Below are positions 44,995-57,087 of a stretch of DNA of 64,000 bases, in pieces (the first letter of the stretch is position 1; each line of letters begins with the position of its first letter). Origin of the DNA: Serpula lacrymans var. lacrymans S7.9 (taxonomy: Eukaryota > Basidiomycota > Agaricomycetes > Boletales > Serpulaceae); NCBI RefSeq assembly GCF_000218685.1, contig NW_006763290.1, positions 1,111,329 through 1,175,328 of the forward strand, given 5' to 3'. A program made the translations under genes and the position numbers. The notes below the pieces were generated by a model that saw only the letters and a list, made by a program, of their open reading frames with translations, searched no databases and was not told the DNA's origin.

Positions 44995-47900
44995 TCACCG
45001 CGACCGCCGCAAAAATAGCACACTTCCTATCTGTGTCTTTTTTGGCACTGGCTGCCATTCACTCGGCTGCCGTAGCACAAATGCATCCACATATTCTCGC
45101 CATCGATTGATAGCGGATCCATCCCCATCTATACTGGGATCATCTTGATCCACAAGCTGCATATACATCATCTTCGAGTCACGGTGCTTTCCATTCAACT
45201 GCACATTAGTTGCGAGGATAGCTTCATGGTGGTTATTCCTCACCCATGCAACCCGGTACAAGTGCTCATCTGACCCAACGTGTCGCTCAGCTTCCCGTCG
45301 ATACCGAATTATGTCTTGGTTAGACAACAATCCCTTGCTCCGGGTTTGCTGCAGAAGCGACCATATCTCCTGACACTTGTTATCCGACAACACCGTCTGG
45401 ACCTATTTCAAGTCAAAAGGATATCCAGTGAAGGTCAGCAATATGGAGGTAAAAATAATCAAACCAGGGGCATGGATCAGAATACCTATAATTGGTACTG
45501 CATTCTATTGACTTACCTGTTTCACTAGTGCTGTGATCAGTTTATCGAGCGTAAAGAGATGATAAGCCTAACAATGTCCATGTCAGTTTGTAGACAAAAT
45601 TTTGGAATATCGCCGTATGCCCACCTTATTGCCGAAGAACCATCGCATATGCTCTTCGAATAGTACTTGATCAAGTTCGTTATCAAATAATTTTTCGCAT
45701 GCGTCCAGCAAATACATGTAGATGACATTGGTGTCGTCACTTCTTCCGTCACCGAGAGCATCCATCGCCTGTGCCAGAACTGCGGATGGGCCATTAGGAT
45801 CATCTAGCCCGAGTTCAACAGCAATCGAGTTGGCTTGTAATGATGTGTGTCTTTGGTACGCTTGTTTGGCTCCACTTTCCTTACACACGCATAGACGCGA
45901 ATAGAGCAACTGCACAGATGTTAAATTTAGCTACATTAGCGATAAACAGTCACATACCTGTAACAGACACAACATGGTGTAAAAAGTTGTGTTGGCGAAA
46001 AAAGGTTTCCTCGAGGCATTCTCAGTATTATTAGCAGGTGGTGGATTGGCCGAGCAGTCGTGTATCCAAATATCTTCTGCTTTCAATTCAGTTGATACAG
46101 CCTCAGCCGTCCTGTTGTCGGCATCTGGGGCATTCGGCGGGCTAATTCCGGAAAAGGGGGAGGTAGCGCGTGACTGGGCCAACGGTGAGACTCCACTAGC
46201 ATCGTTTCCATAGGACTTTTCTTGTACCGTCTTGAGCAGTTGTTTGCGTAGATCGTTCGCTGGGATTCCTGAAGAATGGGCGTTGCCGCTGCCGTCAAAT
46301 CTCCTTCCGTTAAGTGATTCATCCAATAGTTCATTTCCACTGTTGTCCTCACGCCCATTGCCTAGCGGCCCGCATGCGGCATTGAACTCTGCAACAGGGT
46401 ACATGCACAAAAGGGGCACGAATGACCGCAGCCAATTTTCTATAGCCCGCCTTTCTGACAGGCTATATTGCCCTTGTGAATGTTCTAGGAACGCATACAC
46501 CATCTTGAGGGAGTCGTGCAAAACGGAGATGTCGTAAAAGCGAAATTCTAGCTGGTGCCCAAGTGAGCCAAATACAAAGGAAGGTCGACCTTGCTCAGCT
46601 TGGACCCGGGCTTGGTCGGCCTTAATGGACTCGATATGCCCCACAAAGTGCTTGGCCGTGATACTCTTCTTGTCATTCGCCTTGAAGCTAATGCCTTGAT
46701 AGTCCAGAGATTTGTAGAAATTCTTCGCATCAACTTCTCGCCATGTCTTGCTCCAATCTCGCTGTGCGCGTCTCCATTCGTCATCCTTTTGTTTCAGGCG
46801 GGCCAAAATCACAGGTACGGCGACACTGGGGCAATCCTGAAGTGCTTGAATCACCTCATTTCCGGTGTCTCGACCATAGACCTTTTTGATTATCCGATAA
46901 TATATACTTTTGCTGGAGCCTCCGAGGTCAGGTTTTAGCCTAAACGCTGCTCGTTCCTCATTTGTCATCTCTTCGATGCGCGCGGCGATTGGCGAGAGTA
47001 TCGCTATTGTACGAGTGAGAGCTTCGATGTGAACGTGGTATTCGTGGCGTTCTTCCTCGCTCTTGTGCAAAGCCTCCTCAAACGAGTTTTTCTTGTGGGC
47101 AATAAAGCCAGCCTCCTCCGAAGCCCAGGTTGGGTGAGACACCCATTCGTCATTCAACACAGAGCGACAAAGCTGGTCTCGACCAGAGCACGCCAATCTG
47201 ATCTCCTGTAATTACGATGTGTATCAATATATGCGAATAAATGCGAGGCACAGACTCACACTCTTGGGTAATCTTCGATAACTAGGACCTTTTCCATCAT
47301 CCGCTGGTAAGGCTGACAAAGCTTCTGGTGGTCCTGTTCTGATACTTCCAGGAGGTCCAAACTCAATGCTACTTCGTTTTTCATCCACGCCAATGACGTC
47401 CTTGAATTGCGTCAGAAGTTCTCCGTCACCCAAAAATGCACGGGCCATATCAACAAGCATCTTTGCATCGATTATGTCTTTGGAGTATAGGTTCAGAATT
47501 TTCAAGAAGTCCTCGTATGTTTCTCGGCCTTCGAGAGCTTTCTTCGCGCGATCAAAGAAAAGGAGTTCGTCTGGGGTAGAGCTACCTAGCGCATAAGAGG
47601 AATTCGTAAAAGCTTGAACGCTGTGTTGACCATGGCCTTGGGGTGGCTGCATTACTCCAGGTGCTTGAGTGACAGAAGCGGCATGTGGAAGAGGCGAACC
47701 AGGCACTGGGTAGGGTGAAAAGCGGGGTGACTCTGGATCAGCTTTATTGTTGAGTTTCGTTTTTTTGGACTGAGAGAATGTGGGTCAGAAGGGTATAGAA
47801 AATAAAACGATATGGTACGCCACAAACTCTACTTAATGAACCCTTTACATTGAGTGCTGGGGTAGTATCCTTCTCAGGACCTCTACGTCTTTTCTTTGCC

Positions 47901-49432
47901 GTGAGTGCAGCTTTTTTTAGACCTTTTTCTGATGCTGCAGTTGACATGTCAGGCTGATTCCAGGGAGAAGGCACTCCTGGGCCTGCTGTCGGGTGAGGCA
48001 ATATACCCACTACTCCGCTGGGGCCGGCAGATGCATTCGCAACTTCCGGTAAAAAATCTTTGAATTCGCTCAACAAGTCCGGTGCGTCCTTGAATAGCAT
48101 CTGAACTTGGACATATACTTGGGACTAAGGTAGTCAATCAAATGTTAATAAATGAAACAAAGACATCCAGTTTAAGTAACCCACATCGTGAAGATGCCTT
48201 TGCTCTTTTTGATATGTTTGCAATATCTCGAGGAATTGTTTGTACGTGTCTGGGTCATCCGCGTAACGTGCCTTAATTTTGTTCAGGTACTGTATGGCAT
48301 GGTTAAACTCCCCAGCAGGCTTGTTCTCTACAGGGTGTTTGTTGTTTAGGTTACCTAGGAAAGACGCAGCAGCAGTTGTAGAATGACCCTGGAAACTGGG
48401 CGAATACATGACAGAGGGGCCGTCAAATGGCGGCTGCATGTGGGAAAGTTGATAGGGTGTAATTGACCTCGATAAGGGAGGCATAAAAGACTGAGGAGCA
48501 ATATTGACGAAATTGTGACCAGGTAAGGAGGGCCTCGCAGGACCGAGTCCGTCACGAGACTGTCTGGAAGATTGACACCAGGCGCTGGTGTTCTGCGTGG
48601 TAGTGCCCGTAGGAGTTGTGACAGTGATGAAATTGATTTCCCTTGGATCCTCTGACATTTCAATGCGATAGCCAGGTGGCAAGAAAGTGTTGAAGCCTTG
48701 TATGAGATAGGGATTGCCATGGAAGAGGAGAGAAACACGCTCAATGACGCCGGGTGTGTCGATGCTGTGAATGAAGCATATCAGAGAATGAGAATGTAAA
48801 ATTAACGAGAATTGATAAGAAGGAGACGACCATCCACCCATAAATGCCCCGACCGTTGGGATGCTAGAGGCACGAGGCAACCAAGAGAACAGTGAACTTG
48901 TGACGGGATCATTATTGTCCACCGAGACTGTCTTCTGTTATGACGATGGCAAACGCATTCGGCTCGGGTATATAGTAGAAAACACAACTCACACTTCGCT
49001 TTTAAAGTCCTTCATGATGTCCAAGAAGTGGTTGTACACATCAGGTTTGTCTTGAAACTGAACTTTGACGGCATCGAGATAGCTGAGGGCGTCGGTGACG
49101 TTGAGAGGCCTGTTCATTTCTGAGGATCTTTGCTGGGAGCCAGGAGGGTCGTTATCATTGTCGCAGTGAAGTGGAGGTCGAGGGGTCGAGGGTTTTGAAG
49201 TCTTAGCCTTGGACATGGAAGAGGTGGGGCGAGAGGTGGATGGGGCGAGAGCGATATCCAACGGGTCGTTGGGGGGCGAAGGAGAGGTTTTCGTTGAGTT
49301 ATTATCGGATAGTGGAATGTGATGGTGAGAAAGAGATTGAATGAATGAAGTGCTTGAATCGTCCTTGTGTTTGGTGATGACTTGCTGGGACAGAGGGCCT
49401 AGGTTAGGCGGTGAATGTATTTGAGTGCCCAT
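44995..49432 (-). CDS. SIN3: Sin3 transcriptional co-repressor scaffold
   Basis: Nuclear scaffold of the Rpd3/HDAC complex. Eight exons: 49432-48993, 48764-48185, 48124-47849, 47769-47260, 47205-45958, 45909-45625, 45567-45517 and 45402-44995, totalling 3798 nt, 1265 aa. Domains: disordered N-terminus; PAH1 at ~108-175 (VTDALSYLDAVKVQFQDKPD, FLPPGYRIE); PAH2 at ~295-365 (HAIQYLNKIKARYADDPDTY, MLFKDAPDLLSEFKDFLP); basic KKRRRGPEKD linker; PAH3 at ~478-540 (ELLFFDRAKKALEGRETYED); HDAC-interaction domain from ~590 (SVLNDEWVSHPTWASEEAGF); C-terminal Sin3 domain (LLYSRLCVCKESGAK; HMRWFFGNKAYHLFTLDKLI). The first intron (228 nt) is long for this genome. It appears intact. Confidence 0.95.
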
Positions 49433-50260
49433 GTCTTGTCACGGTTCCCTCACAGTAGTTAGCGCCCAGTCAGAAATACAAATACGTAGATACAAAATGA
49501 TAGAAAAATGAAAAAATCTATTCAGGACGTGTAAATGATGTGAGTCGGATCACCACAGATGTATATTGATTTCAAAAGAATATTATAAATCACAATCAAA
49601 TTGAGCAGTAACGAGAATTTCTGTGTCGGATCCCTATAGACCCCAGAAGAGGTGATAATCACCCGAAAAGCGCTTGATTATCAACGTTCAGACCCAGTGA
49701 AAAGTCGTTATATAATTAGACGAGGTCCAGCCCGTGGCTCTGCCAATATTTTTACTATATGATAAATAATAATAATAATACTGTCTGATCAAAATGTTAA
49801 GTCAGTGAACTTAAGTTGTCTGTAATGTATGTTAAGTCTTTGAATCCTATGATGCAGGTTTGACTTGCTGTTCTGTTGGTGAATGTTCTTTTAAGCCTGC
49901 CCTAAACTTGTACACAGTATACTAAATTCAAGCAGATGATTTATTGAATCTTTACAAACATCAACATATATTGTAACATAAAAAGTCTATGGTATTGCAT
50001 TGATAGATTGATGAGAAATATAAAAAAGAGACTCCAGCAGTGTTAAAGGATGAAAATATGATCTGATAACAAAACACTTTGGTAAAAAGGGTGAGAATTG
50101 GGGAAAAATCTACTTGCCAGTCATGGATAAAGCCAGTCAGAATTTTGGGATACACCGCATTGACAGTACATCTGTTATCACAACACAATGGGATCCACAC
50201 CCGTGTACAGTGATTCTGGACCTTCTGGGCATGCAACCAATCAGTATGCTTTCCAAGTAC
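49433..50260. other. SIN3 upstream region and intergenic DNA
   Basis: Contains the presumed SIN3 promoter. A block GATCAAAATGTTAAGTCAGT followed by GAACTTAAGTTGTCTG at about 49788-49825 resembles 51706-51745 across the Helitron piece. No gene is seen. Confidence 0.45.
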
Positions 50261-50333
50261 GCCTTGGTAGCTTAGTTGGTAAAGCACCAGACCATGAAAG
50301 CTGGAGTCCCAGGTTCAAGCCCTGGCCAATGCA
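50261..50333 (+). tRNA. tRNA-like sequence, isotype unclear (possible pseudogene)
   Basis: 73 nt from GCCTTGGTAGC to CCAATGCA. Acceptor ends pair at 6 of 7 positions, the D arm (GCTT/AAGC) and T arm (CCAGG/CCTGG with TTCAAGC) pair fully, the A and B boxes are good, and a TTTT terminator follows at 50336. The anticodon arm is one base too long (CCAG…CTGG enclosing ACCATGAAAG), so the loop would be 8 nt or larger and the anticodon could be CAT or GAA. It may be a tRNA pseudogene or the head of a SINE. Confidence 0.6.
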
Positions 50334-50368
50334 TGTTTTCTCATACTATAAACAAATGTCATAATTCG

Positions 50369-51715
50369 TCATCTGTCATTTGAACCTTGTGGAAATAGCA
50401 CTTTTATTCTCTCTCCTGAAGTGCAGTAAAACAATGCAACATAAAGTTGCCTATGTGAAAACACTGGAACACGTAAATCCAGCCCAATCTGTGTCACTGA
50501 TTGACCTTGAGACTTGTTGATGGTCATTGCAAAGGCAACACGGACAGAGAATTGATGATGTGATAGCTTGATAGGTAATTCTTCTGATGAAGGTTCCAAT
50601 GTGAGGCATGGAATAAAAATTATCTTTCCTGCATGTTTTCCTCCCAAGATACGGCACTTCAATACTCTTCCCTTCATCTCTATCAAAATCATGCGTGTTC
50701 CATTACAGAGTCCATTTGGGGGATCAATATTGCGGAGGAGCATAAGTGGACATCCAGCTTTAAGTTTGAGGTGCACTTCAAGAAGGCCAGATACTTGCAA
50801 GGAGTTCAAGAATTCCATAGGATAATGTTTATGCTCCTCTCCAACCACTTTATTAATTGACAGAGCTACTAACTCTTCTTCAGGAAATTTTGTGAGGATT
50901 GCTGAATTAAGGTTGCTAACAGCATCATTTCTTGTGGAGAGGATGGTGCAGTGGAGGAAATAATGGTCATCTTGGTCTCCATTTGCAATTCCAAGATAGG
51001 CAGTGTTGATTAATGAGTCTATGGTGTTTTCTGGCATAAGCATGTTGGCGGGAAGCTCAATACTTCCATCTCCTGCAATTCCACAACCACCACCAACATC
51101 CTGGAGTACGGTCTAGGCGCATGATTCTGTGTGAGATAACAAACATGGGTATTTGTCCACAGTCATGACCTTCTAGAAGAGGCAGAAATAATATGTTACC
51201 TTGACCCTCTTGGAACAACAGGTGTTGTTTGGTGGAAGTCCCCTCCAAAGACCATTGTAATGTCTCCAAATGAAAGCTGATTATCCAGGATGTCCCGCAA
51301 TGTACAATACAATGCTTCAATTTCATGACAGTGTTGCATTGGTGCTTCATCCCAGACAATAACTCTGGTATGTCTCAATACCTCATGGAGGTCAGAGTTC
51401 TTTAAATCCATGTGGATGCTTCATTCACAGGAATAGGGATTCCAAGGCACAAATGAGCTGTGTGGTCACCCTCCAAGAGCAGGAATGCAACCCCAGAGGA
51501 TGCTACACGTAGAGCAACATTATAATTATCCCTTGCTCAAACAACAGCAGTAATTGTATTACAGAGATAAGTTTTTCCCCTACCGGTACCTCCAGCACTG
51601 TGAATAAAGCAAGTTGTTCCCCAATTATGATGAATTGACTTCACGATGGTATCAAAAGCATTCCGCTGCTCTACATTTTCTCTTGATCAATAATAATACA
51701 GTTAAGTGATCAAAT
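50369..51715 (-). pseudogene. Helitron Pif1-like helicase fragment
   Basis: C-terminal helicase part of a rolling-circle Helitron transposon. From 51700: a GGTGRGKTYLCNTI Walker A with an extra Arg, VASSGVAFLLLEGDHTAH, VIVWDEAPMQHCHEIEALYC (motif II, 51411 region), TMVFGGDFHQTTPVVP, then the frame at 51043-50369 with KAGCPLMLLRNIDPPNGLCN, RVAFAMTINKSQGQSV and RQLYVALFYCTSGERI. Stops and frameshifts break it. The Rep nuclease domain that should precede it is not found upstream. Confidence 0.85.
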
Positions 51716-52452
51716 TTTATCAAGTCAAAAGTCAGTGAACTTGTGCTGTCTGTTCTTATAGGTGTGAGAATTCTTCAGTGTGGCTACAATTTTCACTGCG
51801 TTTACTACTACTGTACTGCTGCTCCTGTGTTGCCACAAAAACCAAACGAGAAAAACTAAGCAAAATAACCAATGCAACATGGCTCGCACACGGCATTTGG
51901 GACCACTGCCCCCTTCGTTATAGATATTATAAGGTCTGTATAAATCCATATTGAAATTGGTGAACATGTTTGGTATGATCCAAAAAACAGCCTCACATGT
52001 GTCAAGATCACCAATACCACAGCCTCCGGCAAACCTGGCCCAATCCCGACCATGACCCCCAGTGAGAAGTTGCAAAATATTAGTACACTTTCATAGATAA
52101 TGTTGCAAATATATATATTTCCTTACACATTCACTGAACAAGAACACCGCCTGGAAAATAATGTTTTGCATTGTAAGAAATGTCGTTTTCTGTAAGACAC
52201 TTACATGAGGCTACACAATAATGCCAAATTGTACAGAAGCTCTGTATCAATATGTAGCTTGGTGTAATTTTATGTATCAATATTTCTTTCTTTTGTTTTC
52301 AGTAAAAGCCAGAAAAAAGCAGATTATTGCCTAAAAAAACATAAGCTACAAAACATTACAGAATGATACAGAAAAAAACAGTGATGGTAGAAAGAATGCG
52401 ACATGTACTAGTAAAACAAGAAACAATGTGATGGTGAACAGGTAGTATGACT
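51716..52452. other. No gene recognised
   Basis: A 116-codon minus-strand frame (52075-51725) has no recognisable product and overlaps the repeat shared with 49788-49825. The remainder is AT-rich. Confidence 0.35.
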
Positions 52453-54268
52453 CTATTTTGCTGCCGCTTCAGCCTAAAAACATATAAAAAATAGTTAGCG
52501 GCATCAAGAGAATGATAGAATATACCTTTAGCCTTTTAGCTTCGCTTTTGAAGGTCTATATAGTGCAGAATAAAGTGAGGCAGGTACAGCGAATCAATGG
52601 AGCATAATAAGACTGACCTCACGTTCACTTGCTGAAATGGTATTAAAATACTTATTGAATTTCTCCTTTGACCCTTTGTGCTTTTCCTTCCATGCTTTTT
52701 CTGCGACATTACTAAAATATATGATCAGCAAGTAGATATATTAGTATATGGAACTATCATGCTTACTGCGCTGTGAGAGCCTTTCCCACTTGCCATGACA
52801 ATGGGTTCCTCCTTTTTTTAACCTTATTTCAAGTCCTCTGAGATTGTGGTGGTTGCTTTGGGAGTTTCCTTAGCTATAGCATAAGCAGGGAGTGCTAGTG
52901 ATGTAGTTGATAATGGCACATTGGTAAAGAGAGTGCTGGATGAATAATTAAATAAACCGGCACTAGTAATACATGTTAGCTTATTGTAATATTGAAAAGA
53001 ATGACTTACAGAGGATCGTTGAATGAAGCATTCTTGAGCTGTTGATTTCCAGCTGTTAAAATGACAGGGATGGCACAATATTGACTTTGAATGACTGGCT
53101 CGATAGATGGGTTAATGGACTCGGTGCAAGTTACTGATTCCGGTGGTGACTGTGAGGATCTTCATGACGCAGGTACAACTGATGATTCACCTGAATATAT
53201 ACCTTGATGATGGCCCAGTAAAAGACTCATCTTGATCAAGCTTCATTTTCTTCAAACATTTAAAGCTCAGGAAAAACACGCTTTCCGAGCTCTGGCTTGA
53301 TATTATTCTTGGTATCTGCTGACTCTTATTTCAGCCAACCTTCAATGTGTGTGATATACCATCCTGAGTAAATACGCAAGCCTATTTCTTGTGCCTTCTA
53401 ATTATTGTTGCATAGTCGGAAAACCCAATACTTCTTCCGTAGCTCTTTCTTGAAGAACTCTAAAGCATCAAACTTGAGAGCTTTGAATGTTGGTGCTACA
53501 TATCCAAGGTCAAAGATCCGACCCAGTAGAGCTGTCGCATAGGCACAAATCTCGGATGCTTCAGAGTAAGGGATTGTTGCACCAATCTTGTCTTGAAGAT
53601 ATGCAGCCGTAGTGTTGTCTTTTCCAGTCACTATGACGTCGGTAGGCCTATAAATACTTTTGCAATTAGCTTTAAATGTTGTCCAACTTGTTCATTTCCA
53701 GAATTGGACCAGCAGATAATCTTCTTGTTTGAGTGGTAATATAGGATCATCCTCCACAGATCCCAATCCCTCCAACACTCCTAATGTACTACTGGTTTTG
53801 ACATGCAATGAGCCCTGCGCCAAGGTTTGCAGTAAACTATTGTAGTTGTTTCTGTAAAAATGGTAATTAGAACAAGTCAAAGCAAGCTCAGACTTACTGT
53901 AAAGTGCTACACCTCTCCTCAAGAACTTTGTTTTTGTGTTGAAGATCTTGTATTTGATGCATATATTGCATGGAGGAATTGGTGATCATTGCATATGACT
54001 GGCTCAATGACGGCATGTGCATGCTCCTTGTGATTTGTCTGTTGATGTGATAATCTGGTTTCTTATATCAATAAGAGATGTAAAAGAGGAGGGTGTTCAC
54101 TTTGTTGTTTTGCAGCATATACTCACCCATCAATTGCTTTGATAATCCTTGGATATTGTTGGTTGATGATTTTAATGCAAGGTTTGGACTTGGTGAGAGA
54201 GAATAGATTGGCTGGTCACTTTGAAACTCTGGCAAACATGCGGACAATACAGGCATTGGCATAGACAT
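52453..54268 (-). pseudogene. Multi-exon hypothetical protein with coiled coil, one stop
   Basis: Runs from ATG 54268 (MSMPMPVLSACLPEFQ) through several short exons to TAG 52455-52453 (KSEAKRLK/AEAAAK). A Gln/Lys-rich helix (MHQIQDLQHKNKVLEERCST, near 53940) looks coiled coil. EASEICAYATALLGRIFDLG and FFKKELRKKYWVFRLC (53631-53400) are followed by a TAG at 53400-53398, where a Trp codon would fit (NN-W-KAQEIGLRIYSGWYI). Near the C-terminus is NVAEKAWKEKHKGSKEKFNK. It resembles an unnamed family repeated in mushroom genomes. Divergent neighbour at 54406, sharing ~137 bp of upstream DNA. Function unknown. Confidence 0.4.
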
Positions 54269-54405
54269 GGTGGTAGTATTGGTTTTTCAAGTAGAGGAAG
54301 AGTGACAAGAGAGCATAATAAGTTTGTTCAAACTCAGACAACACTCAAAATCTACTAAGTTCCAGTTTTGAGTCTATTTAAGTGTCTATCACAACGTCTA
54401 TCAGT

Positions 54406-54930
54406 ATGGCCCCACCACCCTCAATTTCACAGATCAACAATGTCCTTGTCCTTAATGTTAAAAATATCACTGACAAATATGAGACATATTCAATCAAATT
54501 TACCCCGCAAGGGTCTGGGGAGATGGTAATATATAGTACTGTATCTACACTACATTCAAAGCTAATATCATAACAGACTCTTGTTCTGAACATCAAGAAG
54601 AATATATCCAAAGATGCTGATTTTGATCACACACTGATAGCCTCTGATGCCAGGCATGTTTGTTATTTTAATTGACCACATACTAATATACTTTACAGAT
54701 TGATTAACTATGAGGATCCATCAGATGGTGATAAAATCAACACACAAGTTGATGCTCAGTTATGTAAACTTCTGAAATGTTGCACTTTGAGGGCAACAGA
54801 CAATAGTGTCAATAGCAGGACAACATATCCACCAAATCAAATATTCCGAGCAAGGCTTATCAGGACTGAAGACAATGTTGGTGTTGGGGGGGGTTCTGAG
54901 GCACCATCCCATAAATGCAAGAGAACGTAG
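54406..54930 (+). pseudogene. Small hypothetical gene, one stop, GC-AG intron
   Basis: From ATG 54406 (MAPPPSISQINNVLVLNVKN) to a stop at 54928-54930. A TAA at 54571-54573 interrupts the frame (a Gln codon would fit). An intron at 54654-54698 with a GC donor joins LIASDA to RLINYEDPSDGDKINTQVDA. Product ~155 residues, basic end SHKCKRT. No family is recognised. It is divergent from the gene at 52453-54268. Confidence 0.35.
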
Positions 54931-54989
54931 GATAGAGCACTGTATCAGTAGCAAAAGAATGTGTATTTATATGTAAATTGCACAGTGTG

Positions 54990-56766
54990 TCAATATAAGC
55001 TCTCGTCTTCTATCTCGTCATCTGTAATATTATAGCCACCCATCCTAGTGACATCCAAGCCCAGTTTTTCAAAAAGAAAAAAGTGACCTTGGGACTGCCC
55101 CAGACCCATTACACTGTAAGGGACCATTGTTACGACACTCAATATTGTCTTCACATCAATCACTTTGAGAAGATGGTTGTCTTGTGGCTCAGATGACCAG
55201 ACTAATCCTGAAGATATGTGGAGTAACTGTTGGTCTGGAGGTGAGTACAGTGACACCAATGCAACATTTTTCTGTATGCTATTGATCTTGAGCTGGAAAT
55301 AGAATAAAACTTCCCCCACTTCTATATGATCACCCGAGTCAAACTAATGAGAAGTTGAGTGAAATCATCTAGTAGGATTAAACAAGTGCATACCTTTACA
55401 TTGCAAGAAACCCGTATGATGGTCATTCTATCTTCTTTCCAAGATGAACGAGCAACCTGGCCATTTGGTAATCGGATGCATGCTCAACGAGTGACTTTGT
55501 GATTAGCTAAAAACTTGTGGTTAAATGCCTCCAGTATATACTTATTTACAGCTTCAACTTGGTTTGGACAGAGTATATGTGGTGTTCATTCCATAGCTCT
55601 CAAAAGAACATACTAATCTCCTAGGTCTTTTCCACCTCTGGGTATTACTGGCAAATCTGGCTTGAGGTTTGAAATGATGGCATTTAATGAATGGATTTGT
55701 GCACAATGGACCCCACACTGTGAAAGATTTGCATATGGATTAGAAGGTTGACAGATCTCTTGTACTAGATTCCCAATGGTCCGTTCCGTTGTCCATTGTA
55801 ATGAGCAGATAGGTGGGCCATTTGCGACAGTTCCAGTGTTACGCACAAAGTGCTTAACAAAGTCTGAGGGTTCATCGAGGTTTGTAAAGAGACTTATCCA
55901 AAGACAAGTTTGAGAACGTAGTTCTGAGTGGAGTTCTTCCAATGAGAGTTGGTCTTCTTCTGAGTAGAAGTCTGATCTTAGGAGTCTAGCTTTGTAAGCG
56001 TAAACTGTGTAGAATCATATTAGAGAATACTACTGCTGTTACATGGTATTTATAATGGAAAGGAATCGGTGATAGGAGTTGAGTCCTATCTAGGGCAGGT
56101 CCGTCCGTTGAGGACTAAGTACTATAATAGGTACTGCGAATGCGAGAGGAACGGAAGTGTATGTGAAGGAAATGAGTCATCGGTCCGATGGTATAACCGA
56201 TGAGTAAAGAGAAATGAGTAGTCCTTAAATGTCCAATAGAGATCATAACATCCAGGTGCTAGATGTAATATAGAATGTATTGAAGGTTGAACCATATGCA
56301 GGCGGTCTACATGATGTTGGTAATACAGGAGTTTATACTCCTCTTCAAGCTCATTGATGAGAATGGTTGCTTCCCGTAGTTCAGTCAATGAGATTGAATG
56401 TTGGTACATAACTCTTGTTACTCATACGAGTTTGCAGAAGTTTTGCTAGTATTTGTCTGGGAGAATATTCTGTAATATGGCAGGTGCAAGTCCGAGCAAA
56501 TAGAATAAATACTCCCATGCTTTGTAGCCTGTACTGATTTTTTCAGCTGGGTTACAAGGTAGCCTGTCAAAAGAACCTGGAAAAAAAGGTCCACATTTGG
56601 CGACTACCCCGCCATGTTGCTTCCAAGTGTCACCAACTAAGACAGCCCAATCCCACAGTTTTTTACTGTCATGCTTGTCACAGTCAAATGTACCACACCA
56701 TAGAGGAATGCGTAAGTCTGGTATGTTGATTGCTATAAGATGCATAATATCAGAGCCGAAACCTTT
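54990..56766 (-). pseudogene. CACTA/Tnp2-like transposase, C-terminal portion
   Basis: Minus-strand blocks: IPLWCGTFDCDKHDSKKLWD and CNPAEKISTGYKAWEYLFYL (56790-56446); ELEEEYKLLYYQHHVDRLHM and SIHSILHLAPGCYD (56409-56122); LQWTTERTIGNLVQEICQPS and NPYANLSQCG (55942-55613); a C-terminal VALVSLYSPPDQQLL…FFLFEKLGLDV (55319-54990). This matches the end of Tnp2-type transposases with a DUF4218-like tail, widespread in basidiomycetes. Introns and frame changes separate the blocks. The N-terminal part is removed by insertion of copia element 2, whose 3' LTR begins at 56767. Confidence 0.7.
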
Positions 56767-57087
56767 TAATAAAACTATGTGAAACTCAGCCACTGCCCAA
56801 GAGGCTATAGAAACGACTTTATTATTTACCTATGTAAAACTACAATAGAAATTAGTTTAAGGTGATCTCTAATAAATGTAATGTAACATACATCAGCCGC
56901 TGCCCAAGAGGCTATAGAAACGACTGAGGTATTTCTATACTAAACCCCCTACTACTTATAGTCGAAGGTGCTACTCGCTATAGTATAATGACTCCTAGGA
57001 GTACAATTGTGCTCCTAGGAGAACAATGGTGACTCCATGGAGTACAATGGCTACTTTGGCAGAGACTGGGTTTATTCGGTTTTGTCA
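56767..57087 (-). repeat. 3' LTR of copia element 2
   Basis: 321 bp; retains the internal segment that the 3' LTR of element 1 lost, including both GTTTCTATAGCCTCT blocks and the CTCCTAGGAG palindromes. Confidence 0.88.
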
